Positions 21,186-32,886 of a stretch of DNA of 64,000 nucleotides are shown here, in pieces. Positions within the stretch are counted from its first letter, which is position 1. Each line of letters begins with the position of its first letter. Position numbers and translations under genes: made by a program. The DNA comes from Desarmillaria ectypa (Eukaryota; Basidiomycota; Agaricomycetes; Agaricales; Physalacriaceae), in contig JAUDYN010000004.1 of assembly GCA_030407005.1 (NCBI GenBank), forward strand, positions 930,001 through 994,000, in the 5' to 3' direction. The notes below the pieces were generated by a model. That model was not told the DNA's origin, ran no database searches, and saw only the letters and a list, made by a program, of their open reading frames with translations.

Positions 21186-23221
21186 ATGCTGGTGCTCTTT
21201 GAGACCGCAATGGGCTACTGCCTCTTTAAAATGTCCAAGTCTGCATCACCCGACGACCAGAACATCTGGAAAGAGTTCGAGACGCCCGAAAAGGCCAACA
21301 AACTGTGAGTATCCGGCTCTTTTCTGTCTCTGTGTGATGTGCCATGCTTACCGGTGGTCGTAGGCTAAAGCTCAAGGCCATTCACCGATTCACGACAACG
21401 GCAACGGCGGTAGAAGACATGACGGCTCTGCAAGACGGAAAAGTCGGGCCTGGGCTTAAAAAGTTCTTGAGCGACGAGGTAGCGGGGAAAGGCAAGGGGA
21501 AGGAGTCGTTGCTGGTAGCTGAGACGCATTTGGGTACGTTGTCGTCTCTTTGGATGCTTTTTTCTGTGTGTGCTTACTTGGCCTTGCAGCGAACGCTATA
21601 AAAGACCTGCTGAGCATAAAAACCACCGCCGGGGCGTCAAATATGGATCTGTATCGTGGCATTCGAGGGCAACTCGCGTCGTTGTTGGACGGGTTGGATC
21701 CGAAGGATCTGTCGACTATGAGTCTCGGTCTCAGTCACTCGCTTTCTCGGTACGTTGCCGTTTTCCAGGTATTCGTGGCATGGATTGACTTTATCAACTT
21801 TTTTAGTTTTAAAATAAAGTTCTCGCCTGACAAGGTGGACACCATGATTGTGCAAGCAATCGCACTTCTCGATGACCTTGACAAGGAAATCAATATATAT
21901 GCTATGCGTGTCAAGGTGCGTTCTTGAAACTTTCCTGAAAACTTGATATTGACCTTGAGCAGGAATGGTATGGATGGCATTTCCCGGAACTCGCCAAAAT
22001 CATCGTCGACAACATTGCCTATGCAAAAGTGATCAAGCATATGGGTATGTTTTTGGGTCCAGGTTTTTCTTCCGATGCTAAAAGTTTTTTTTTTTCAGGC
22101 TTCCGTACTAACGCATCATCAACATCCTTCGCCACAATACTCCCCGAAGACCTCGAGCAAGCCGTCAAAGCTGCCGCCGAAATCTCAATGGGAACCGAAA
22201 TATCTGACTCTGACATTGCTCACATCCACTCTCTCTGCGACCAAGTCATCTCCATCTCCGCCTATCGAACGCAACTCTCAGAGTACCTTCGGAACCGCAT
22301 GAATGCCATCGCACCCAACCTCACCGTCCTCGTCGGTGAACTCGTCGGGGCACGACTCATCTCCCACGCCGGGAGCCTAATGAATCTCGCCAAACACCCA
22401 GCAAGCACTGTCCAAATCCTTGGAGCCGAAAAGGCCCTCTTCCGCGCACTGAAAACCAAGCACGATACCCCCAAATATGGTCTGATATACCACGCATCTC
22501 TCATCGGCCAGGCGCCCCCGAAATTAAAAGGCAAAATGGCGCGTATGGTTGCTACCAAAGCCGCACTCTCAATACGCCTAGATGCCCTGGCGGATTCAGA
22601 CGGGAAATCGGAGCCCGACGCTCCGTCAATAGGACTTGCGCACCGGGCCAAACTCGAATCGCGGTTACGTGCCATGGAGTATGAGGATGGGGCTACTGGG
22701 GTGCGGCGGTTTGCCGGGAACGGGAAGCAGCAGCAGCAGCGCTTTGATATGTCGGGGCAGACAAAGACGTATAACACCAAGGCAGATGATGTAGATTTTG
22801 TGTCGACACAGCGGGAGGACCCGATGAAGATTGCTGTCAAGGCTGTGTCAGATGTGAAAGAGGAGAAGAAAAAGGCAAAGGAGGAGAGGCGAGCGAAGCG
22901 GAAGGCAGAGAAGGAGAAGGAGAAGGAGAAGGGTGCAGACGCAGATGGGGATGTGACGATGAACGGTGCTGAGGAGGAAGAGAAGAAGGATAAGAAAGAC
23001 AAGAAGAGGAAACGTAGAGAAAGTGAGATTGTTAATGGGCACGAGGAGAAGGTACGGATTTTTTTCTCCCCTTTTTTCTGCCTGCTGACATTTTTTTGAA
23101 TCAGGAAGAGACTGAGGAGGAAAGAAAAACACGGAAAAAGGCACGCAAGGCGGAAAAGGCGGCGGCGAAAGAGACAAGTGGCGACTCATCACTAAAGAAA
23201 AAGAAAAAGAAATCAGACTAG
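21186..23221 (+). CDS. NOP58: Nop58 box C/D snoRNP core protein
   Basis: Seven exons (21186-21304, 21364-21533, 21590-21749, 21807-21915, 21963-22044, 22099-23051, 23105-23221) give 570 codons, 569 aa. The start [15 protein letters not shown] and the [10 protein letters not shown] motif are those of Nop58 rather than Nop56. The NOSIC region includes [24 protein letters not shown] and [10 protein letters not shown]. The Nop domain includes [24 protein letters not shown] and [15 protein letters not shown]. The tail is long, charged and lysine-rich, ending KKKKKKSD, as in the KKE/D tails of the family. Nop58 holds box C/D guide RNAs in the nucleolus for rRNA 2'-O-methylation. EAF follows 199 bp downstream on the same strand. 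Confidence 0.96.
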
Positions 23222-23420
23222 GCCTGCTTTGTTTTCGTGTCGGCGTATCTATTGAGATGTATATATTTAATAACATTGCCAAGCCAAGGAAGACCGGCCC
23301 GGATCAGTCGTGACTACCCCTTTTGGGCTATACTCTGTTACCTCAGCAATTATTGTTCGGGATAATTGAAATAGCAGTGCAGTGAGCCTTGACCTTCTCC
23401 TTCACTCTCCTTCAACGTCG

Positions 23421-24891
23421 ATGGCGGCAACGACGACGACGGGCGCCTTTGCACTACCACATGGCTTGCACGATGTCACCATTGGAACGTCGCTCTCCCG
23501 TCTCCTCCGCCAACGCAAGGGCACCGCGCCTGCCAAACGATCGAATATGCCCGATCGTGACTTTTATTCACTGCGATGTTCGTTCTCATCGTCTGTTTTG
23601 TTCTACTCCTCGACTGACTCTATGCAGACAACTTCAAGCCCTCATCAATCGATACCACAAAGTCCGGAACCCTTGAGGTCCGTAAGAACCAGGGCGATAG
23701 TGCGACCGTCACCGTGGAACACCCGAGCAACCAGGTCAGACCGCCACGCTGCATATTTTGCGCCTTTACTGATACCCTACTACAGCCGGGAGAGGTCCAT
23801 AGATTCAACGGCAACGAGAATGCAGCCAAGGACTACGCCTGTGTGCTAATCTTTGACGAACAAACCGGGGTACGCTACTCACCGCTGTTGCCGGTGTGCC
23901 ACTCACCCTCTTCCTACACAGAGATTCTCTCTTGAAAAGCTCGACTCTGTCTTGACCGTTGACTACACCGAAAAACGAGCAGCGGCATCTGTAGAAAGTG
24001 CGTGCTCTTGTCTTGGCATCATTCATTTGCTCTAACACCGGTACAGCACGGCCGCCTGCACCTTCACGGCTGCCGTCAGCTTCTTATCCCCAGGCCTCCT
24101 CGTCCCGTCCAGCAGCAAAACCCAAGCCTGCCAAGGATACTCGCCGGGAGCTCAACGATGCAGACTTTGAAGAGCTAGTCGAAGACATCCCTCTCAGACG
24201 ACAACAGGAGCAGGAAGAAGGCGAAGTAACCATTTCTCCTCCAAGGCCTCCTTCGCCTCCGAAGAAAGCAAAGTCGACAGTTCCTCGGCCGACCAAATCC
24301 GCTCCCAAACCTAAACCCGACGTCCCTCCAAAACCGACCAAAGCCGTGCCTGCTAAACCAACTCCTAAACGAGCCATTCCGGACGTGGAGGACTTTGACC
24401 TTAGACCCGCTAAGCGCTCAAAACCGACACCAGTTCCCCCACCAGTTGTCGAACAACGAGCACGTCTCGAACTTCCAGGTAGCTCTTTATCGTATTCCCA
24501 GCCTCTTCCTGCTCCACCATCGCTCGCACTTCCTATTTCTGCACCATCACCTCCGCAGGATGTCGCGTCGGATTCAGAAGAGGATTGGGACGAGGTGCCT
24601 GCTCAAATCCCCCCACCAGCCGATGACGGCGGAGAAGAGATCGACGTGGACATGTTCAGCATGATGCTCGAAAAGCAGCTCGACCAGTCGTCGTCAGGAG
24701 TAGTAGGACAGGAGCCCGAGGAGGATGAGGATGAAGACGAAGACGAAGAAGACGATTTTCTGTTCAGCGGGCTGACAGATGGCGACCCTCCTTCGGGGGC
24801 TCCCATATCGTTGAACCAGTATGCCGGCGGGGATTTGGCCAGTCACGATGACGACGATTACTCTTCCAGCGATGATAGCGACGAGGATTAG
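23421..24891 (+). CDS. EAF (ELL-associated factor) family transcription elongation protein
   Basis: Five exons (23421-23577, 23628-23734, 23786-23869, 23922-23997, 24047-24891) close to 423 codons, 422 aa. The N-terminal 140 residues form an EAF domain: DRDFYSLRYNFKPSSIDT, then HRFNGNENAAKDYACVLIFD and TGRFSLEKLDSVLTV. These match the order FKPxSID / F.G......CVLI.D..TG...LEKL known from EAF1/2 and fission-yeast Eaf1. The remainder is disordered: Pro/Lys-rich, then strongly acidic (DEDEDEDEED) and ending in Asp/Ser repeats, like the EAF transactivation tail. EAF partners ELL to stimulate Pol II elongation; no ELL gene is visible in the window. Confidence 0.88.
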
Positions 24892-25148
24892 ATATCGGAT
24901 TCCAATACATACATTATACCTGTTCTTTTCATACACCTGATACCGGAGACATCATATCATATATAATACCATCACTTTTTTCAATAAATCACGCATTTTG
25001 CCATAAAGCACCATGGGTAGTAATTAGTCCAGCCTCCCACCCATAAGTACAAGAATTACGAAGTATAAACAAGGGTATCCGACGTATATATAATCAAGGC
25101 CTTTATCACCCAATCGACAGGAGAACGTCCATTAAACAGCATGTCCAA

Positions 25149-26543
25149 TTATGAGAACCCTAGAACTGTGATTTTTCCATCTGCAGAAGGACCAGTCGGG
25201 CTGGCTACAATAGCAGCTATCGATGAGGCGGCGGCGCTGGCATTGCCTGCAGAGACTGTTGCTGTTGATGCCGCTACTGTAGCCGTTGATGCCGATGCAC
25301 TCGAGATGATGGACGACGCCTGCTCCGGTGAGATCGTACTCGTCGTCACCGACACTGTCCCATTCGACGACGACGACGCCACCGACGACCGAACAAGCTG
25401 CCCGATCGCCTGCGGTGACGTATCCACAAACGCCATCGTCGGCCCAGCCACGAGCTGCGACGTCGCACGGTCCCGGACATTATTCAGTAGAGGCTGGGAA
25501 TCCGACGTGATCCACAGGGCGACGGGTCCGTTAATACCCTGCGGGACCACACATGCGGAGAGTGGGAGGGAGATGGAGAAAGCTGCTCCGCCGACTATCA
25601 TTTGGCAGAATAGACTCTGTTCAAAAAGGTGTTAGTTCGTAGGAGAACGCGCTGGCTCGTGGACCTACGCCGCTGGATGAACCATTGATTGCGGAAGATT
25701 CAAACGTAAGAAGAGTACCAGGGCCGACAGAGCCGGTATTGGTGACGGTGAGTGTGGGGTTGGCTGTACACAATTGTTAGATCACAAGCAAAAAAAAAAG
25801 TATCAATCTCAGACGCACCTTTGACACCCAAGTCACATCCCGGATTGAGGAAGGGCGACGCAACAGCCAGCACCTCCGACGGTGTGAATCCGATATCGAA
25901 TGCTTGAGGAATGGCGCTTCCCGTACCAGAAAGGAGGTTCAGCACAGTCTGATGCCGAGCTTCGACAGTGAGAATCGAACCGGCCGCTTGCAAGAGGATG
26001 GGATCCGACAGGAGGGGAGCTGCTCCCAAGTACGCCGCAACTCCAAGATTCTCCACCACCCGTGCGGTGGCTGCCATAGTAGCGACATCGGTAAGGGCTG
26101 AGTCAAATTTGAAGGAGCACGATGTGATGGGTTGTTGTCCGGATGACTTTAGCACGGACTGTGTGATTTAATGTCAGCTGGAACCAAAACGATAAAGAAC
26201 CCACGTACCTGAAGGGCAGAAGAATGGGTGGCCTCGTCGGCTTGGATGACACTAAACAGCTCCGTTGGGACTGACGCAGAAGCAAACCCGGCCGCCGTAA
26301 AATCAGAAACTTGGAACTTGGACAAGGCGGACTGGTAGAATGATGATTCAAATTGCTCTAGAACATCGGCAAACTCTAAAAACAAAAACAAGGAAGTCAG
26401 TTTTGTATCTCAGACAATATAAATCAACAAGACGCACTGAGCACCAATATATCTGTATCTGACCGTTTCCCATAGAATCTCGCAGGCGCAGCAACTGCTG
26501 CAAGAGGTGCTGCCAGGCAAAGAATAGACGTCGAATAGCGCAT
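25149..26543 (-). CDS. Secreted ferritin-like protein, RDS1/desiccation-related family
   Basis: Five exons (26543-26438, 26375-26209, 26158-25819, 25763-25669, 25616-25149) make 392 codons, 391 aa. ATG 26543 opens a signal peptide (MRYSTSILCLAAPLAAVAAP) followed by a KR site suitable for Kex2. The ferritin-like domain reads DILVLKFADVLEQFESSFY, FQVSDFTAAGF, IQADEATHSSALQ and later GSILTVEARHQTVLN, with Glu and ExxxH-type residues where the iron-binding helices fall in PF13668 proteins. The C-terminal 100 residues are Ser/Ala/Thr-rich, like a stalk or cell-wall region. The fission-yeast relative Rds1 is stress-induced; metal binding here is inferred. Confidence 0.85.
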
Positions 26544-27197
26544 TGAGAGAAAAGCGAATAAAATGAAGCCTGCTTGAAAGATAACGTGAAAGACCAGGGG
26601 CGCAGCCCAATAACGAAAGAGCGACTATCAAGCAAACATTCAGTTGCATCCCAAGGTGAAAGAGGTAGTAAGCCGACTCACCGATAAAGGGGAAGGGAAG
26701 GAGGGTGAAAGGTGAAAGGGGCCTTGATTGTATTGGCTTTTATATCAAGAGCGTGGAAAAATCTCGATCTGTTGGGTCTCAGCCACAACCTGCCGCAACA
26801 TGATTGGCCTCGGTGTAATCGGGTACGACGAATGTGGAAACCGTGATGAAACAATCATCACTATGGAGACTTTACCAACCTTTGGTCCAAGCTGAGTTAT
26901 CCAAGAGAAGATCTACCAGGGTCCAACAAACGAAGTGTCCTAAGACCCTGAGAATTAGAATCCTAGATGATCATGAATAGGAGGAGGTCAGCCAACTGAA
27001 TAAGAAAAAAAAAACCGGTCCTTTGGAACTCAGCTCCCGCAATCAGATCGCACCATCCATCCGACCAGCGTGCAACCTCGGGACGGTGTGGTCGGACATC
27101 ATGATCGCGATAATATCGATTGGCCAAGCGTTTTTTCTGGTAGTGAATGTGTTCAATGTACAAGTACATGCCTAGTATCTGACATCTGCCATCATTA
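26544..27197. promoter_or_regulatory. Promoter region of the RDS1-like gene, with TATA box
   Basis: This 654-bp gap runs between the RDS1-like start and the carboxypeptidase stop. On the minus strand TATAAAAG lies at 26744-26737, about 194 bp before the ATG, followed by purine-rich sequence. Nothing else in the stretch is recognisable. Confidence 0.5.
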
Positions 27198-29301
27198 TCA
27201 AAGGTGCCGATTAGCTATCCAATGGCTGATCAAGGCGAGAGACTCTGCAGGCTTATCGTGCGGGACGTAACCACAAGCAAGAACAATGTCAGTAAAACTC
27301 GAGGAACACGGGAAAGGTCGGGACTCATCATGTGTCCAGCTCCTCGAACCGTCGCGAACGTCAACAATGGCGTTTGCTTGATCTCGCCTGCCTTGCTATC
27401 TCCAACAAACCAATCTTCCCACTGGGCTTCAGTGTATTGTTTCTGCCCGTCCCATTCCAATTCATCAACCCACAATTTATTTGCGACCCAATTGCCTGGA
27501 TTACAATTCAGTTTTAAAAGATAAGCAACAGTGGTGGTACGTACACTGCCAATCATATGTCCCTGCATAGATCAATACCCGGATACCTCGGTCAAGGAGG
27601 CCAGCGACATAGTACTGGGTCGGCACAGCCCATTTGTCCATATGCGCATTAAAGTTCTGGCCGACCATAGAAGAGCATGCAGAAAAGTTATATGGCGTCT
27701 CCGCACTCAGTAATTTTCGGGTCTCGGGCAAATCGAGATACTTCTTGATAGCCGTATTTTCAGCGTAGCACAAGTCGTCTCCGATGCACATCTTTCAAAA
27801 GCTACGCGTCATGATACAATCCAAATCGGTCAACGGACATTACCTTGGAGATGTCATACACGTTGCGACCTAAACCGTCGTGAGTATCTGATTTATGGGA
27901 CTGACCACCAACACATACCACTGGCCCACATCCCCGTTGATAGTTCAGTATCGCAAAAGTTGACTGCTGCCCGACAGTTGATGGTATCAAATTGTTCTAT
28001 GCAGCCTTGACGCATGGCCAATTGACATCGCGGTAGCTGTAGAAGACACTGTTAGATAACATGCTAAAATAGCAAGCAACTTGAGAAACTTACGGCAGTT
28101 TTCATGCGAACACAAGTGTTTATAGATTGGAAAGGAACATCGAGAGCAGCGGTACCACACTCGATCTCATATCTTCCCGCGTATAAACTGAAATGTCTCC
28201 ATTAACACACTGATGATCACTAACAGCCACAAGGAATACTTACGTCGAGATATCCGTAATACCATTGCCAATCAACACACTCTGAAGATTCAGCGTCGGA
28301 CGACCTTCAGTTTTGGCTATCTGGTTCTGGTCGTATATCTCGCTCGCAAACACCGGGAGATAGCGGCCCTACGAAAGTCACTAAGCAATGCGCATCAAAA
28401 GTAGACAAGTACACAGACACCATACGACTCCCCAGAGAGGTGAAGTCTCCTACCAGAAAACTGCTTGAAAGTCTCAAAAAAGATCGTAATGAACGCGTGT
28501 ACGTTCTTAGCAGCAGCCTCGGTTGTCTCTATAGTCTCGCCATAATCTGCATATGAGAAGCCTACTCCCACACTAACAGTACACCACGTCAGACAAAGGT
28601 GGCTAAGGTCATAAAAGGGACTTGCGGCTGGTCAAGGAAAAATACGTTCGCAACTTCGTTCCAAGAGTAAGGATTCCAAACTGTCCCATTGGAAGAAGAT
28701 CCATCCATATCGATACTGCATGGACCTGACAGAATACCAGTTAGATATCAACGACAATTCTGCTAAGATATTAGTACCTAATTCCATGAGAAGTCCCATT
28801 GAAGATGAGCATCCAGGACCTATACAACAGATCAGTTCTAAGTTGAGCCTACATCCTACATAAACAATCTCACCTCCATTTATCCACATCATAACATCGT
28901 CTTGAAAAATGATTATAAAACGAGGCGCAGAGGTGGATATGGCGACAGACCTTCGTCGGGATTGCGCCGACTCTCAAAGAAATAGAAGAACATATGCTTT
29001 GCGCCTTGGTCAACGTCAAGGTATCCTGTGTATACGCTACGACAGTTGGTGAGAGATGTAGCCCTGGAGTAAAGCAAAATCGATGTCACTTGACTGTTGT
29101 ATCGCAGAAATTTGTCTTCTTGACGCGTACACGATGGCCAGGATACCTGGGATGGGATACAACAGTGAATTTGTCCGACTGTAAAGACGACAGTTGAGAG
29201 CCTTCAAGTTCATATGGCGCTAGGCCCTCATTCATGGGGGTCTGAAGTATAGAAAATGCATAGAGAGGCAGGAGAGAAAATAAGAGAACTGCGCATCTCA
29301 T
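27198..29301 (-). CDS. Serine carboxypeptidase (peptidase S10, carboxypeptidase Y-like)
   Basis: Thirteen exons: 29301-29090, 29036-28951, 28900-28874, 28819-28778, 28725-28626, 28572-28419, 28368-28244, 28187-28094, 28036-27919, 27869-27844, 27791-27545, 27495-27329, 27266-27198. Together 489 codons, 488 aa. A signal peptide (MRCAVLLFSLLPLYAFS) is followed by FCDTTVNVYTGYLDV, the oxyanion loop WINGGPGCSSSMG, the nucleophile GESYGGRY (Ser205), TYDWQCN (Asp408) and GAGHMVPHDKPAESL (His465). S10 enzymes remove C-terminal residues in vacuoles or outside the cell. Two introns are non-standard: 28625-28573 is GC-AG (GCAAGT donor), and 27328-27267 begins ATGAGT and ends TTAC. The protein is full length for the family, so it looks functional if the odd intron is spliced. 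Confidence 0.93.
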
Positions 29302-32300
29302 GGTCGAGAAAGAGAGAAGTCACTCGGAGTTACAACGGAGAAGTTCAAACGGTATTCTTCCGACTAACGGTCCGGGAACGTGAACTGGTCAATTGAATTC
29401 CCACGCTTCACAAAATATCAGCGTCCACGGACTCCGCGGGTTTGGCTGCCGTATTACTCCTTACCTTACTTAAGTGAGAAATACAGATGAAACCCAGCCG
29501 ACCATCATCCGCAGCGCAGGCTTCTTGAAGCTTGAAACACAACGGAGTTTTTGTTCCATTTACAAACACAGAACTTAGTGAAGTTATCAGGCACTTGAGA
29601 TTCGAGTACATGGCAAAAACATGACATTTAATCAGCGGCTCCGTTATTCAAGGAGCTTACGGTTCTCCGAAGACGTCCTGGGATCCGGAAGAAGTCCTTT
29701 GGTTTATTCAGTCTTCAATGATATATATCCATGAATGAACACCACAAAATCCAGTCCTATATCTCCCAGTATTTTACCAAGTATGCGCTGAGAAAGGCGC
29801 GAGACACAGTAATATTCTTATCGGATGGTGCACATACCGACCCGCCCCCTTGCAAGTCAGAGACTGAGCTGGTGAGAGTCTTTCTCATGGGACAAATAAG
29901 TACGCGATGTCACCTGTCCAGAATGTCCATAGATTATGTGAGAACCACCCAAAGAGCACGGAGAAGGCAAACGGACTACTAGTCACCCCGGCACTCGCCA
30001 ACTATTCCCAGTTGTTCATTGATCTATAATCCGGCGTGTTCTGAGTTTATCCGTAGAAAGTGAGTGGTATGCAGATGCAAGGATTTTAGAACAGACATCC
30101 GTAGCGCTGCAGCGGCAGAATTCTGGCACTGCAACGCTACGGCTGCGAAGTCCCTAAGTCTGCAACTATCAGGGTATGTGGCAACACGTCGGACCATTCT
30201 ACGCCGAAATATACACGGTCCTTGGCTCGCCTGGCTGTCAATGACGTTACCGACATCGTCCATAGCCCCCTCCATCCACTGCTCTACGAGATTGGTAGGA
30301 CGTTGGATTGCTGCTGAATTCTTTCTGCCTGCCGATAGCGGCGAGAAAGGCTTGCCACAGACTTTCTAGAATAGAAAGTCAAATATTAACTCCAGAGACA
30401 GTACGAGAGGCCCATAAAGTACCATGGCGCTTATCCTGAAATTGTACGGGGCGATCCGTCAATCGACTACCTAGTCACGGATGCATTCACGGCTGTATTT
30501 TGAGCTTGGTGCGGAGAATGTACGAAAACGACTGGTGAAAATCACAATAGAGGTCTAAGATTGGAAAAGCAGGCATATTAAGAAGCAACGTTCAAGAGAG
30601 GAATTTGGGGGAGGAGCCTTGTCGTAAAGGTATCCAGGAACGTAGGACTTCTTGGATACTGACTTTCTCAGACTTATTTGTGGCTTTTATAATTGAAGCG
30701 GCAAGAAGCGTAGTTCCTTGAATAATCCGAGTCATTCTTGGAGCATGTGGTGAGGCGGCAACCCTTTCTTACTCCATGTTTATGAAAGACCTTTTTGGTC
30801 GTTTGGGTGTAGAGAGTGGAAAATATCAATGATCAATGATGATCTGCTACTAAATGGGAGAATATAGAGCGGATCAAAGGGCGGCGCGAGATCTTATCAG
30901 ACAAGGAGCAAATTGACCATGCGTGCGCAGCACTAAAACTGATGTCAAGAACAAAAATTTCTTTCGTTGTGCCGAAAAGAGGGCATATTTACGATGGGCT
31001 TCAGTTCATGTACATGTTTAGAGCCTCACTTTCACCCTGCATATACAGGCGGCGTCCGCAATTACGACAGTTCTAATAAATCTTGGGCGGCATTTTCTTA
31101 GCCATCGGCGCCGCCAATCACTTCTACAGCGATAGTACCATGATGATATGCATCGTTGTAGTGGCAAGAATACCCTCGATAAAGAGTCACTTTGAGGGCG
31201 TCTACTCTTTTGTAGCTTCGCACCCTAGCGATAGAGGGAATAAGTGGAACTCATTCGAGTCCTCAGGTCTACCATGCTGCTCACTTTCCCCACATTGAAG
31301 CTGCGCAATGGGAATTGAATAGTGCCGACCGAGTCCGGGGATGATTCTTCCTTATCGCCTAATGCAATATGGAAATTCGAATATCATCTTGAAACCACAG
31401 CGATGCTGGCATCGGCCGTCCTGGTCCCGGTTTCAAGTCGACCTCTCCATCTTCTTCGTGTCTCCGAAACCACACCTTTCTTCTCTCATCTTATAGGTCA
31501 CAGACGCCCGGAACGGATATGACATGTCTGGACGGTAGGAAATAAGCTACGCACTGGATATACTTGCTCGAGATACCCGGTACATCATAATTAACCCTGA
31601 GCTTGTTTTATCCCATAGGTTGCATAGTGGGATGACATTTGATGGCCATCCTGTCACTGCGTATTTTTTAGACTTTCTATCAGATTTACACAGCGTATCG
31701 TGAAGCCCGAACATTATAGCTCTCTTACCTATTGTAGTCAGCAGGACTCGAGCGCGTTAGTCATACTTTCCGAATAACCGATACGCGTATTTTCCGAATA
31801 GCCGATGTGCGCTCTGAGAGTCAGGAGTCGCTCAAAATGCTTGCACCATTCTTGGACCAATTATTAGTCAAAGACAGGTCGCTTCATCAGGTTATAGCAG
31901 TGCTCTTGGTGCATTTCATTTTCCCGTTTCACTTCAGCTGGGACAGAGGGGTTAGGATCAGAGCTAGTACCTCCGCCGCATCTTAGTAGAAAGTGTACGC
32001 GTGGCGGTTAATATATGCAGAGTCCGAAAAAACCTCTGCTCGGGTCGGGTCTTCACCGCCCATGAGGTAGCCGTACTTGCACTGCGGAACGATGAGGGGG
32101 TATCAGACTTGCCCGTATAGACCCTACCCTGCTCTTGATTCAACAATGTCCATGTCTGTCTCTGAGAAGAATGTGTTATATCCCATTTTCTCAACGTAAT
32201 GTTCTGCTATGAAGAAAGCAGACTTTTGCTGAGACTCGGCGCTCCCACCCCCGGCAAGCAGGCCACCATGTATTGGATAATTGAGGGTATCTATTGCATT

Positions 32301-32886
32301 TCAGTCATGAAGAGAAGTCTGCTGCGCAGGACTTGCTAAGAATTCCAGAGAAAAAGTAAATTGCCGCTGGTCGGCATGATTGGACTTTTCGTTCTATCGT
32401 CTTTCCAAACACGGCCTGAGTCGCGTGTACTTGTTGCGAAGCGATAAGTCAGAATACTTTCGGCAGCGCTAGTGATATCTACGCCCGCAAGGATTTAATC
32501 CCGTGCGAGATCATAACAATGTACCGGCATGGACGATTACACGGTCCTCGGGCGATATGAGATAAAGGTTCCTGACACCAAACACGGAGGCTCAGGCATT
32601 GTTAATCAGCGTCCAACGGCGTGTTACAGTAGTGTAGTAATGAAGAGCGCACGTCTCGAGATTTTGAAGGGGCATGCCAAAGACGTTACTGGTATTAGAA
32701 ACATGAATGACACGGGTACAAGGGTGAGAGAGAGTAACGTCTCTGTACGTTGAGGAATGAGGAGTGGTGGGACTAGAAGCTTCCAGAAGGAGAATTGTAC
32801 AGCGACGGTGATCGGCATGTCAATTGAAAGTAGATAAGAAGTTTTGTTTCTACAGTCGCGGTCCATCATGAATAAAAGCAATAATA
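29302..32886. other. 3.6-kb stretch without a recognisable gene
   Basis: Base composition is like the genic parts, not the transposon blocks, yet no frame exceeds about 100 codons and none shows a motif. Near 31766-31812 a 22-24-bp unit (TTTCCGAATA(A/G)CCGAT) occurs twice in direct repeat. The first 150 bp will hold the carboxypeptidase promoter. A lineage-specific multi-exon gene or a non-coding RNA cannot be excluded. Confidence 0.4.

Noticed and set aside
22262..23002. 246-codon open frame on the minus strand
   Set aside because: It is the antisense shadow of the NOP58 Nop domain and lysine-rich tail; the plus-strand protein is strongly conserved.
25141..25635. 164-codon open frame on the plus strand
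   Set aside because: Shadow of the Ser/Ala/Thr-rich last exon of the RDS1-like gene.
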